Counted from the first letter of the stretch, positions 21,784-32,979 are shown. The stretch is DNA of 64,000 nucleotides from Venturia oleaginea (GCA_013176395.1 JABMLP010000010.1:1790207-1854206), one strand, 5' to 3'. The notes: generated by a model from the letters alone, not told the origin. Made by a program: numbers and translations.

Positions 21784-21947
21784 TTCCGCTTGGTGTAAGT
21801 TGCCTAAAACATCTCTACACAATCGAATATATGCTAACGCTGCTTAGGTAGTTGGTTTATCACGTCGGGCTGTAATTGATACAAACCCCTACTCCTAAGG
21901 AGTAGTTGAATACCTGAAGGTCCCTAGTTCGATTCTGGGAGCGGAGA
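21784..21947 (+). tRNA. tRNA-Tyr (anticodon GTA) with anticodon-loop intron and an extra D-arm insert
   Basis: After removing two inserts a complete cloverleaf remains. The acceptor stem TTCCGCT (21784-21790) pairs with AGCGGAG (21940-21946); discriminator A is at 21947. Anticodon stem TCGGG/CCTGA (21865-21869, 21913-21917), loop starting CTGTAA with anticodon GTA. T-arm CCTAG, TTCGATT, CTGGG (21923-21939). The canonical intron (about 21876-21911), expected in eukaryotic tRNA-Tyr, contains a CTACTC/GAGTAG hairpin. The second insert, 21795-21847, 53 nt, splits the D-arm and the A box. It begins GTAAGT, has GCTAAC and ends TTAG, the signals of a spliceosomal intron here. Without it the A box reads TGGTGTAGTTGG and the D-stem GTG/CAC forms. 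Whether the locus makes tRNA is unknown; the insert may have killed it. Confidence 0.72.
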
Positions 21948-21950
21948 GTC

Positions 21951-21957
21951 TTTTTTT
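21951..21957 (+). terminator. RNA polymerase III T-run
   Basis: Seven T residues starting 4 nt after the tRNA discriminator base, the normal polymerase III stop signal, supporting the 3' end chosen for the tRNA. Confidence 0.75.
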
Positions 21958-22396
21958 GCTGCAAAAGATCTCCTTGGCAAAAATACCAGATCAGGCATCA
22001 ACGAATTTTCCCTTCGCGACCCACAAATTTTCAACCACTCTCTTTTTTTATAATTCATCAGTGTTTCCCTACTCTCGTTGAATTTCAATCTCTGCAACGG
22101 CTCGGGACAGCTAGAGACAGTGGTTTATTCCTCGGAATCCCGTGATATGGACTGTAAATTGAACCTTGTCTCGTTACCTTACGCTCGTTACATACCAGTA
22201 ATACCAGATGTGGGACCTAGGTCCAAGCCGCGCCCGTCGCAGGTCTAGGTATCTATGGGGGTCACTAAAGGCGCCTACGTTTTGCCTTATCCTGTCCTCG
22301 ATTCCTTTCCTGAGCCAAAGTCAGTTACCGTGACTTTCCCATCCATACCTGAGAATCACCTTTACCCTTCAAAGGCCAGACCTTGAGCGCTTAATC

Positions 22397-25300
22397 ATGG
22401 GTCGTTACCGAAAGAACAACAACCGGAGCGACCAGGAGAAGAAGAAATTGAGGGAAAAGACAGACGCCTCTGTTGCGGCTCTGGCTGCTCAACGCGAGAA
22501 AGCTAACCTTGGGCCGAAGTACAACATTAGCATTTCGAAGAAGGTCAACAGTGACCGACAGAAGACTGGTCAGAGTTTCCGAGAGTATGTGAGCTCGGTA
22601 TAGTTCTCGCAACGCTTTGCATATCGCTAACTAAACCTCAGCTGGTGCGAGGACGCAAGACAAATGACACAAGAGCAATCCGACGATACCTGGGTCAAGC
22701 TCTGTGACTCCGATCCAGACGCTATTGACCTTATCAAGAGTTATCTGATTCATTATGTCGATGAGGGTTTCTACTGGAGACCTCAGCTTCGACTTGAAGA
22801 CCAATCTGATGAGGGCGAGCCAAGTGAGCGAGATCTCCTCCAGGACCAAGACGATTCGAACGAGCAGGACTCGGACGAAGACGTGCAGGGTTATAGTAGA
22901 GTACGCACTGTCAACTCACTGTTTACCGTCCTTCGCGAGTGGCAAAATCTGGTGGGCAATGCGGACGACCAATACCTCGCAAAGCGTCGAGCTCGTGTCA
23001 CTGATTGGCGGGAAAGAGAGCACTGGAAATTGAAATATCAAGGTAAAAAGCCACACGGCCATGATGCAGTCTGGGAGGTTACTTCGGTATGTATCATTGC
23101 AACAGTCAAGGTAGGTAAAACTGACTCTGATCTTCAGTGGATATCTACTACGCTTGCGTCTGATAAGGGACTTGCAAAAACTACGCAACATAAGAAAGTC
23201 CAGACGTCGGCCGCAGATCTTGTTATGCTTCTCAACGTCCTCCACGAGCAAGCAGACATGATGGACAGTAGCAGCGCTAAATTACATAGCTGGCATTGTA
23301 AGACGCTGATAGCTGGTATCACCGGCTGTCGGGGTGGGTGTCTCGACAAACTACGCTACAAAGACTTCGAAATCGGGCTTATTCGCGACCGCGCTGATCC
23401 TCAAAGCGGAAGGCTCGAATTAACTTTGACGGTAAGGATACCGAAAATTAAAAAGGGTACGGTTACTACCAACTACGGCCAGCGGTATGTTTTCTCTTGC
23501 GTCTATTCCATTCTACGACTGACACTAATGAAACAGTGCGCTCGAGTTCACGACATTCGTGATGCCTTGTCCTACTACTTGTTTAGTAAGATGGTTCATA
23601 GCTAAAGCACTTGCCGATGAAGCCTTCGAAGACTTCGATTCTATTCACGATATTCTCAATCTCCCTAAGCTTTCAGTCTCCCAGTATATTCCGCTCCGCT
23701 GGAAGGACGAAGTCCAAGATCAGCTTGTTTTCCCAATTTCCGATAGTTATCGTTGGAAACTCTGGCGACGGGTCTGTCGTGTCGCAGGGTATCGTCGTTC
23801 GCCAAAGTACTACTCTATTCGTGTAGGGACTGGCAATAAACTCAATGGTAAGACCCTAAAGCAGCTGTTTTTAACGAGACGACTAACAGTATCAGGCACA
23901 TTGACCGATGCCTCCCGAAACTATGTTATGGATCAGTCCAGCAGAATTTTCGAAAGTTCCTATCAGACTAGCTGCTTGAGTTTCAACCTTGCTAGCCTAA
24001 GCTTAGGCTCGGCATTTGGGGGGGACCCAAAGCTTTTTGAAGATGTCTCAACCCCATCCTTTCAGAGGGTGCCTGGCGCACCTACAGACCTTTCTAAAGC
24101 CGATGAGACTTTAATAGACCAGCATCCGTCTATGAAGTCGCTCTTTCTCCAGAAGACAGCCGCCGCTGGCGAGACTCGGAAACGGATAACTACTCAGATC
24201 TGGAACATGCGAGAACTGCTGTCAGAGCAGCTCCTTGAGAAACGGAGAGCCGAGTTTTTCGCACTTATCGATATCAAGGCTGCGAAAGGCATTCCTATGC
24301 CTCCTGTTATCACAGATGACAGCAAGATGAGCATAACAGAAGAAGCTATTGGCAAGATCCAAAGTAGCTGGCTCCAGACAGGTCAGAATGTTCCAACTGA
24401 TCTTTTTGTCGATCTGCTAGTTGCCAACCTTATCGGGAAGGGGGCTCGTGATACGAGAGTCAAACTACACCAACTAGGTTTTATTGATGATCCCAACAGC
24501 GGAGAAAAACGATTACGGTTTATGGAGCTGAAAAACTTCACTCCATCCGCTGATATTCGGAAAAAGGTTTGTAACACGATGTCTTTTAGGCTACCGACAC
24601 GTCATACTAATTTGTCTTTCAGGTGGAGATCATGAGCTCGTACAAGTGTCTGATATGCGACTACACAGCTGGTACTAAGTCTAACCTTACGAAGCATTAT
24701 CGTTGTGTCCACCTCGAAGCCGGCGAATTTCAAAAAAGGTTTCCGTGTCCGGTTTGTCAAACAATAATCGACCAGGGACCGTCAGCTTGGAGTATCCACG
24801 TCACAACGCATCACGATGACAGACTAGCGCCCCATTTCCCGACTCAGCACCCCTTTAACTGCTCAGAATGTTCGCTGCCATTGTATACCTGGGGCCATGT
24901 CACTGGACACCTCGCTAAAAAACACAAAATCACTAAGCGGTCGATAGGCTCAACCTGTGTATGCGGGTTTGCCGTTGAAGACGAGCCTCACTGGCTTGAG
25001 CACTTGAGGACATCTCACATCGCAAGCAATCCCGAATTGTCAACAGAAGCCTTCAGCCAGGACTTATCTAGGGCCGCGCGCATGGATATCGACAATGACC
25101 TCCTGGTAACGAGAGATGCTATCGAGGTCGATCATCCTTCCATAGATCTACGGACGCCTGTAAATGAGTTTGCAGATCCTGACTTCAACTCAGCGATGGC
25201 AAGACCCATTTCTATTGAAGCCGATGGTATTCTGACGCTCGAGACCGAGCGCGCAGATACTGAGTTCAACTCAGCAATGAACAGTCTTCCTACAGGTCCT

Positions 25301-25702
25301 TTTCTCATGGCGCCTGAGACCGAACCCGTGAATGTGGTATTCAACTCGACCATAACGACTCCAGATATTATTGAGGCCGATCTCACCTCTACGAGCCTTG
25401 ATCCCATCATTTCTTCCCCGACCCAGACCTTCTCCACTATGTCTAAGCTTGTTGCGGAGCCTATGATATCTAGCGCCTCTGGACCAACCTTTCCCCCTCG
25501 AGGGCGGCCTGGGCCTGGCAGACCTCGACTGGATCTTACTGAGGCAGAGTGGGGTCAACGGCTGAAGCAGCAGCGTAGTTGTTGGCGGAAAAAACATAAG
25601 AGACGTCAGGCATTGTCTCCAGAAGAGAGAGATGCGGATATCAAAGCGGTGAAGCAGTTGAGGTCACAGGAAATGCGAGCACTGAGGGCTATTCAGCGTT
25701 GA
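22397..25702 (+). CDS. DUF3435/FluG-type tyrosine recombinase with C2H2 zinc fingers
   Basis: Six exons: 22397-22584, 22642-23086, 23138-23484, 23537-23847, 23896-24566 and 24623-25702, introns 48-57 nt, all junctions in phase, 1013 residues, no lesions. The recombinase domain shows the first catalytic Arg in ITGCRGGCLDKLRYKDF (about residue 276), the family's IPLRWKDEVQDQLVF, the second box YYSIRVGTGNKLNG (Tyr419, Arg422; Tyr instead of His, as I recall for this family) and the nucleophile candidate Tyr453 in RIFESSYQTS. Four C2H2-type fingers follow at about 660-800 (CLICDYTAGTKSNLTKHY, CPVC, CSEC, CVCG), then an AT-hook-like GRPGPGRPRL. DNA-mobilising or domesticated DNA-binding roles are both possible. 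The 51-nt second intron is open and in frame, so retention would still give a full protein. Confidence 0.88.
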
Positions 25703-26237
25703 GCGAGTGGGAGCAACTTTCCAGAATGCTAAATTAGACTCATACTAAACGCTGTCGCTCTTTTCTTTGCCAGCAATATAAAACAGCTCAAATCGTACTC
25801 TATAGTACAGTAGCGACCACCTCTGGCTTGCGTTTTTTTTTTGCGCGCTCTTTCTGTGCACGGACATTGTAGTCAAGCCAAGCCAGCGCTTTATCCAGCC
25901 TCTAAACAAATCATGGAGGTTTTTCGTACGGGATGAACACCGCACACGGCACGGTACTTAAAGAGAGACCACGTCTCTCTTTTCTCCTATCTTCGTCTCA
26001 TTCTCACTTGCCTGAGATCGCTTCGGTTTTTGCCCGCCCACCGTCCCTTTTGCACGCAGGGAGGGATGTTAAGTGGACTGAAACTGATGTGTGAAGTGTG
26101 ATTGTTGATGCTAAGAAAACTCAAGGATCTCGAGGTAAGGACGAAGAACCCCGTGACTTCGTGATACCGACGTACAACCCCGTAACAAGGGACGTTAATA
26201 TACTATTTAGTAAACTACCTGCACCTTCACCTTCCAG
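25703..26237. other. Region downstream of the recombinase, no supported gene
   Basis: Contains a small hairpin GAGAGACCACGTCTCTC near 25965 and sequence around 26056-26190 (GGGAGGGATGTTAAGTGG and following) that resembles the edge of an LTR element, but no partner repeat is present in the window, so it is left uncalled. Confidence 0.3.
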
Positions 26238-26364
26238 CTATGTGCAGCTGACACCAATCTCCAGTGGATATCTACTACTCTTGCGTCTGAAAAGGGACTC
26301 ATGAAAACTGTCCAATATAAGAAAGTCCAGACAACGGCTGCAGATCTTGTCATGCTTCTCAACG
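26238..26364 (+). pseudogene. Truncated second copy of the recombinase gene
   Basis: Aligns with the end of intron 2 and the start of exon 3 of the recombinase at 22397-25702: both have a CAG acceptor followed by TGGATATCTACTAC, GTCTGA-AAGGGACT, AAGAAAGTCCAGAC and GCAGATCTTGT-ATGCTTCT. By eye about four of five bases agree. The copy breaks off abruptly at 26364, where a dispersed repeat begins. It is too diverged to be a recent duplicate of the intact gene. Confidence 0.8.
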
Positions 26365-26430
26365 CGGTTAATTGCTGAATATACACATATATTGAAATTC
26401 CTTGCAGCGACATATACATAATTGCATTTA
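26364..26430 (+). repeat. Dispersed 66-bp repeat, copy A
   Basis: Starts CGGTTAATTGCTGAA and runs through TTGAAATTCCTTGCAGCGA and ATACATAATTGCA. The same sequence occurs inverted at 36281-36361, next to the pogo element. It ends sharply against the recombinase fragment, so it is probably one terminus of a DNA transposon. Confidence 0.65.
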
Positions 26431-26446
26431 CACATTCAATCCTACG

Positions 26447-27904
26447 AAGTACCAGCTTATGCATTTCAAGCAGCCAGGCAGCCCCGAAACCTCCCCGGGG
26501 GATATGAAGTCTGCTATTAACATCAATGGAGTCTCTACCAAGCCGGAGAGTGGGGAGCTTAGACTGCTCGGCGTATAGTTTGACTCACAGCTCAAATGGG
26601 ACGCCCAGATAACGAAAGCAGAGGCTAAGGGAAGAGCAGCGATGGCAGCGATGGGCCGGATAGTTGGAGCCAACTGGGGACCAAGCTTCCGAAAGAGCCG
26701 AATGGTCTATACAGCAGTTGTGCGGCCTACTATGCTATATGGCATTCAGGCCTGGGGCTCAAACGACATCCAGGGGGGAGGTGTCATGAGAGCGCCAATG
26801 ATGAAGCGGCTAGAGAAAGTCCAAAGACAGTGCCTCCGGATGGCTACAGGAGCCTACAAGAGGACACCTCTCGCAGCAATAGAAAGAGAGCTCTGTCTCC
26901 AGCCAATGCCACTGTACATAGAACAGATCATGCTGGAGAGAACTGGCTCGGTGGAAAAGGACCCCGTGGAAACAGAGATGACAGCTGCCCTCAACAAGAT
27001 GTGGACGGGAATTATGATAAAGGAGAGACCTCGCCGACCGGCTGGCAGCCGAGGGAGGCCGCCTACGGCTAGATGCAAGCCAGATACGTCTACGGAAAAG
27101 CGGGCGAAGCGATATGCCCAGAGGAAGGAGGAAGCCGATAACCTCCCAGAATACACAGCACCCGAGGGGGAGTATCTCGGGGATATCAATACTGATGGGT
27201 GGCGCCGGAGGCGGATTACTACTGTACCGAACAACCCTAACATCTCCCACCTGAGGAAAAGAACCAGAGCGACTCGAGAATCTGGACCGTATAACGAAAT
27301 CCGCAGCACTACCGGCCCCCGACGACTCCGGAGCAACCCCGTACCAGGAGACCCTGGGCGCACAATCCGAGTTAGGAACTCGAGGAAAGGAGGGAACATC
27401 CATAAGTGGGTTCTACCTAGCAAAATCTCGAAGCTGATGGAGGAAATCTGGCGTACAAAATGGGAAGCCACTAGCCGGAACCGGAGGGCGAAGACTTGGA
27501 ACGAGCCATGGGAGAATTCCCCAATTGGGCTGTACGACGGCCTTACTAAGGTAGAAGCACACACAACATTCCTGCTCAGAGTTGAAGTACTAGGACTCCG
27601 GTCCTGGCTCGCGTCGATACATGTCCCAGGAATCACCCCTGAGTGCGAATGTGGATGGCAGCAGGAAACGGTTGAACATATCTTTACGTACTATACTAGA
27701 TTCAATAGGAGAGATCTATTCAGCGCCAGGGGAGGCTCTCGAGGGGTAAAGGGGCTACTAGGAACGAGGGAAGGATGCAAGGCCGCGTCCCAGTGGTTTT
27801 TGAAAAATTCGGTACTCCCATACCTTGCTAGAGCAAACGCAGCAGTTACAGAGAACCGGTCGGGCTTCGGAACGGCGCCGGAACTGGAAGGTACAGGCCT
27901 ATAA
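26447..27904 (+). pseudogene. Non-LTR retrotransposon reverse transcriptase, 3' part (Tad1-like)
   Basis: In one frame from 26447: KYQLMHFKQPGSP, then GELRLLGV, a TAG at 26576-26578, then FDSQLKWDAQITKAEAKGRA, MVYTAVVRPTMLYGIQAWGS and, near the C-terminus, CECGWQQETVEHIF, a zinc-binding-like end. The order (RT thumb, long linker, Cys/His end) is that of fungal LINE ORF2 proteins. The catalytic YADD part and all upstream sequence are missing, so this is a 5'-truncated copy. The stop falls where LGVQFDSQL is expected (CAG to TAG). Downstream is a simple-repeat tail typical of such elements. Confidence 0.82.
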
Positions 27905-27970
27905 CAACAGAAAAAGGGGGAAGGCGAAGGCGACAACTGTCACGTTTGACCTTGGTCTTGGTTCGAGTGC

Positions 27971-28133
27971 ATGATGGCAGATGGCAGATGGCAGATGGCA
28001 GATGGCAGATGGCAGATGGCAGATGGCAGATGGCAGATGGCAGATGGCGGATGGCGGATGGCAGATGGCAGATGGCAGATGGCGGATGGCGGATGGCGGA
28101 TGGTGGCAGATGGCAGATGGCAGATGGTGGCAG
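27971..28133. repeat. Heptanucleotide tandem array (GATGGCA)n
   Basis: About 23 units of GATGGCA with GATGGCG and GATGGTGGCA variants. It lies 66 bp after the reverse transcriptase stop codon and is probably the 3' tail of that LINE, expanded by slippage. All three plus frames are open through it, giving spurious proteins. Confidence 0.9.
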
Positions 28134-28433
28134 GTAACAGATACCTGGTTCGATCATGACAACAACTCCCACTACGGTCACACATTGTAATTTACACCTC
28201 CCAACAGTGCAAATTACAGAAAATCGCAGCCATTCTCCGCCAGATAACTGACTCAAACATTTTGAACAGTGCGATTGTTCCCAGGCCAGATTTTACAGTG
28301 TTTTTAGAGCGATTCTAAGCTCAAAAGTCACGTGAAAGCGTTTCTTGGCAACCATTTGAACATTTTCTATCGACAATCTCGAACTCAAAACAACAACATC
28401 ATCAATCCTACCACCTCAACGCGTGGTGAACTA

Positions 28434-29700
28434 CTACTCAATCTTCTGCTTATAGAGATAGAATGTCTCTGCTCCGTGATGGCTAGAAAAGCCCTTCAAG
28501 TCAATGCCCCATTCTTCGTCGGCCGCTAGTTGTAGAACCTCTACCTCAGCATCATCATCCATCGATTGTAATGCCGCAATTGCTTTGTTAACAACCTCAT
28601 TCAACTTTGCCCTTTTAGCTGCTCTCTCTTTTGCTAGCACTGCCTTAGGCTGTACTTTAGCCAGAATCTTCTCCGTTTTCTTGTTATCTTTGGCCTTGAC
28701 TGATGGGACTTCGGGTCTACTAGAAGAGCGAGGAACAATAGGGATAATAGCCGGTCTCGTACTCGTAATCATTATCACTAATTGTGTTATCTAATGTCCA
28801 TTCGAGATCACTGCTAGAGACGTACCTAGATTGTGTTTGACGACGAGTTTTGTTTATTCTAGCCTTTCCTTTGCCATTACCGCGGCCACGCTTTCGAGGT
28901 AAGTCGACCGCATCATCGTCATCATCATTGTAAACGCTCTCTGCAACTTCGGTATCGACTTCAGTGGCTTCAGCGGGTTCAGTTGTCGGCATAGCGACAT
29001 CTTAGCGGCGAGGTTGGGCTAAGGGTTTCCTTTCGGCAGCACGCCTAGACTGAATAGGTGTTGTAATACCTCCGACCATCTCAGGGACATCCTGACTACT
29101 ACTAAAAGAGATAGGGAATGAGGACGATACGGAGTCTGCTGTGGAGACTACCCTCGTAGGTTGCCTAGGTGTTACTGGTGTAGGGGAAGGCCTAGCTACC
29201 GAGGTGTCCCTGTTTCGACCACCATACCCGCGCATATCGTCGATTTTGATTCTTGCCGCGTTGGCCACTGGCCAATCATGTTCGCAGCATTCAAAAGCCG
29301 GCCAGGTCTCGTACACAGTGTCGATAATAGCGTTTTTGTTACGCCTTGGTTGTTGGTTCCAGGTAACAGGGATTCTTCGCTGTTGACTGTATAACAGTTA
29401 GTACATTATCGGTCCTTATTAACTTGCAAGCGTAAGGTGACTTACTTGTTCCTCTCAATAACTTCGAACAATGCCTTGCCTAAAATGATACCTTTTAGCT
29501 GATCAGACATTGCCTTATAGCATCCAGCGAGTTCCTTAGCTCTCGGATCTCCACTCTTCTGGTGGATAGCGATGAATGCATCGCTAATATTAGCCAATTT
29601 AGTGATATAGAAGTGTGGTGGGAGCGAAAGTTCGCCCTGAGGTTCAGGTATATTGAGTGATGGCTTGAAGATAGAAAGGTGATAGATTAAGGTAAGAAGT
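28434..29700 (-). pseudogene. Second (accessory) gene of the CACTA element
   Basis: Transcribed opposite to the transposase. Upstream exon reads SLNIPEPQGELSLPPHFYIT, then CYKAMSDQLKGIILGKALFE and VIERN before a GTAAGT donor; after a TACAG acceptor near 29392 it continues QQRRIPVTWNQQPRR, ETWPAFECCEHDWPVANA, then an in-frame TAA at 29002-29004, an acidic stretch and Lys-rich helices (KAVLAKERAAKRAKLNEV) ending at 28434. The 5' start is not resolved. Part of the 28720-28790 region is read in two frames, suggesting another intron or a shift. Basic and acidic, probably a DNA-binding partner of the transposase, comparable in position to plant tnpA, but no homology was recognised. Confidence 0.55.
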
Positions 29701-29928
29701 TAAGTGTTCTTTTTACCCGGATACGTTAATGTACTAAAAAGACTCTACAGTTACCCCTCTCGTTAGCCCTTCCGAGTATTCCGAGGCCAGATATCCCGAT
29801 ACTTTGGCGGTTTCAGTGCTCTTCTTTCGCCTGATACTTTGGAGGTTTCAGTGCTCTTCTTTCGCCCAATACTTTGGTGATTTCAGTGCTCTCCTTCCGG
29901 CCATTTTGACACTCTATTTTCTCCCGCA

Positions 29929-32900
29929 ATGCCAAATCGAACGCGGTCTACGCAATGCAGCTTCTGTATAGACCTTACTGGCCGAGTACATTACGTCTCA
30001 TACGATACCCGTGCAGCCCATTACAAGAACTGGATTCTACGCTCCAATCTCCAACGTCAATTTCAAGAGACGACGCCTATCACACATCGCCACGCTGAGC
30101 AGGACCACGAGCAACTCTCCGAATATACCAGGAGCGTTGCAAGTACTCAAACGGAGATCGATATAGATGGAACACTAGATATATTGGAAGGTCTTAACGA
30201 TCTTAAGCAAGATTCTGAGGAGGAGGAATTCGTCGATAAGGTCGATTTTGAACTAGGTATGTACTCACCAGGCTCCTTATATTAACCAGTTCACTAGCTA
30301 GTCTTTAGAATACCTTATTAGTATGGTGAATTGGTCATATCGGGACGGTAAAGCGAAAGATTAACTCCGTTAATAGTACTACTTGCTCATCAGTACATAC
30401 CTCAATCACTAACCTCCTATCCTAGTCAGAGAAGCCGCCAAGCAACAGCTCAAGTTCATTGAACTTGCAGAGTGGATTGATCGCTCTATTAGCCGTACAT
30501 AATACGACGATCTACGCCGCATTATCAAGAAGAATTACGAGGTTGAACTGCCAGAACTTCGCCGACGAAGTCGCCAGTTGACGAGGCTTACTGGGATAAA
30601 AAGTCGACTTATTGACTGCTGCATCAATAGTTGTATAGCTTATACTAGGAAGCATCGCAAGGCAACAGAATGTACATATTGTGGTTACAAACGCTGGCAT
30701 TCTAGGCGTGCCCCAGTTGAGAACTATGGAGATTCATCGGAATCGGACTTATCCTCGTCGTCAGATTCGAGCGATTCAAGTAACGATTCTAACGACGAGG
30801 AACCTAAGTTACGCATTCTATTCCGTACATATATGTATATTCCACTCGGCCCTCGCTTACAATATCAGTATCGCTCTGCTAGGCGCGCATTCACCCTCAG
30901 ATCTCACCATTATCGCTACTGGCGCCGCCAAAATCCACGCGCAGACATCGATGATTGGTGGGCTGCTCAAAGATATCAAGATCTACGCCGTCAAGGTCTA
31001 TTCAAGGAGCCAACTGACGTCGCCCTAGCACTACATTATGATGGAGTTCAAGCAGTACGGTAGGGCTCGCACTCTACCGCACTAGTTATCCTCATAAACT
31101 ACAACCTTCCACCTGAGATCCGCTATCGCCGCGAGAATATCTTATTATCACACGTTATCCCGGGTCCCAATGAGCCTAAAGATCTAGATTCTTTCCTCTA
31201 TCCACTGGTCACTGAAATGCAGGAGCTAGACGTCGGTATTAAGGCCCACAATGCAGAGAAAAAAGAGCCATTTACGCTTAAGGCGTGGATTGTGGTAGTC
31301 GGAGGTAACCAACTTTTCTTTAACACGCTCAGCTTCTACCATTACCTTATTCGATTAGTATACTAACCCTGCTTCTCTTAGGTGACGGCCCCGCAATTGC
31401 AGACCTTATTGGCATGAAAAAACCAGGCAATGTAAAGGTTCCTTGCCGTTTTTGTCGGATTAAGGCCGAAAAAGGAGTCGGCAAATACTATTATGTTCCT
31501 CATACAGTACAACATCTTGGTGGCATTCTACCGATGCGGACAGACCTCCGCAGAGAGATCCGATTGTGCTGTATAATCGGTAAGAAGTAGATGGATAAGC
31601 ACGGTAAGTTAACGAGCTCTTCAGACTTCAAAATATACTGACTCTTTGCACTTTAGGTATTACTAGGTCTACTATTCTACAACATCTTCGCTCGCTACAC
31701 TTCCCGGACAGTTTCCCTATTGATATGATGCATTGTGCGCTACTGAATATTATGAAAGGGCTGTTTAAGACCTGGGATGGTACCAAACTCAACGCCGATA
31801 TCTCTAGCAAACCTGGTTCACCTGGCTCATACTTGATATCCAAGAAGGCGCAAAAGAAACTCGACAAACAGCTCAGATTCTCTCGTAAAAACATGCCTTA
31901 AAGGCTAACATCTTGTCCAACAAAGTATGCACACTTCCGTTCATTCAAGTCGGCTGAATGGCAGGACTTTTTGGAGACCTACGGTGTATCACTTATGTAC
32001 GGCTATCTTCTACCTGTAGTTCACGCTAATCTCTGCCTTCTGAACGAGATCTGGGTTACTTCTACCAAAGCATCGATTACCACCGAAGATATTGAGCTAG
32101 TACGCCTAAAATGTCAGCAGTTTGTAACAACCTACCAGGATATCTACTACCAGGGCCTCAAAAATCGGGTTTAGGCTTGTACAGTCAATTACTATTGGCT
32201 ATTACACCTTGCAGATGGACTCAAAATCAACGGTCCTGCACGTTACTGGTGGTCTTATCCTTTGGAACGCTTCTGCCACGAGGTCAAGGTCCATGCGAGA
32301 TCCCAGTCTGAAATAGGCAAGTCAATTGCGAATGGTCTACTTAGAGACGAACAAATCAGTCATTTTTGGCTTCTTGGTATTGACCCTACTCGGCTTCACC
32401 CTGACGCCAAAGATCCCACTGTATATCCTCAACTTGGTAGCCGAATTCGCTATCCTCACGAGAATGTACAGCTCACGAACGACTACCGCATCAAAATTGC
32501 TAAGCATCTCGGTATCTGGCCTCAAAGGCGTGTACTTGAACGAGATATCAGGTATTTCAAGCGTTGCAAGGTGTCTAAGAAGCTAACTTTTGGCTCAAAA
32601 ACGTCTCAGATTCGGTCTAACAACAATCGCTATGACTACTACGTCGCATATATCGCTAAGGCGGACGAGGGCGGGATCCGAGAGAAGGTTCATTTTGGTT
32701 CAGTGCATTCATTTGTCGAGGCCCACGGCGTCTTCTTGGCAGTTATTCAAAAGTGGAAAAATGTACGTTCAAATGAGCAGATTCATCAGATAACTTATGC
32801 TTCCGAGTGCGGAAGGAGGGAAATTATTGAGCCGACTTGTATACTAGGCCTCGTTGGCGTTCTTAAAGAGGAAGTAGATGGCCACGGCAAGGTACAGAAG

Positions 32901-32954
32901 ATGATTGTAGGGGCTCTAGGCGAGGTTAAAGTACGAGGTATTGCGAGATCTTGA
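29929..32954 (+). pseudogene. CACTA transposase (Transposase family tnp2), several stop codons
   Basis: Starts MPNRTRSTQCSFCIDLTGRV (a zinc-binding-like N-terminus), then after a GTATGT intron reads DWWAAQRYQDLRRQGL, ALHYDGVQAVR, NYNLPPEIRYRRENILLSHV, IPGPNEPKDLDSFLYPLV, KAWIVVVGG, after a further intron IADLIGMKKPGNVKVPCRFC, DSFPIDMMHCALLNIMKGL, YGYLLPVVHANLC and WSYPLERFCHEVKVHARS. These are the tnp2 landmarks in order. Premature stops lie at about 30500 (TAA), 31062 (TAG after GVQAVR), 31588 (TAG), 31900 (TAA) and 32173 (TAG), so no functional protein can be made. Most are single C-to-T or G-to-A type changes. Confidence 0.85.
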
Positions 32955-32979
32955 CGGCGGCGAGGTTAAAAATGCGAGC

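Noticed and set aside
26056..26190. Possible solo LTR after the recombinase gene
   Set aside because: LTR-like phrases but no second copy, no clear TG...CA ends and no target duplication.
26810..27636. Long minus-strand frames opposite the LINE reverse transcriptase
   Set aside because: Antisense shadows of a clear plus-strand RT protein; no start, no splice signals, Arg/Ser-rich shadow composition.
28141..28160. CTGGTTCGATCATG resembling a tRNA B box
   Set aside because: No A box, no acceptor or anticodon pairing nearby; it is the sequence between the LINE tail and the CACTA insertion.
27946..28185. Several open frames on both strands across the heptamer array
   Set aside because: A 7-bp repeat without stop codons is open in every frame; the proteins are pure repeat artefacts.
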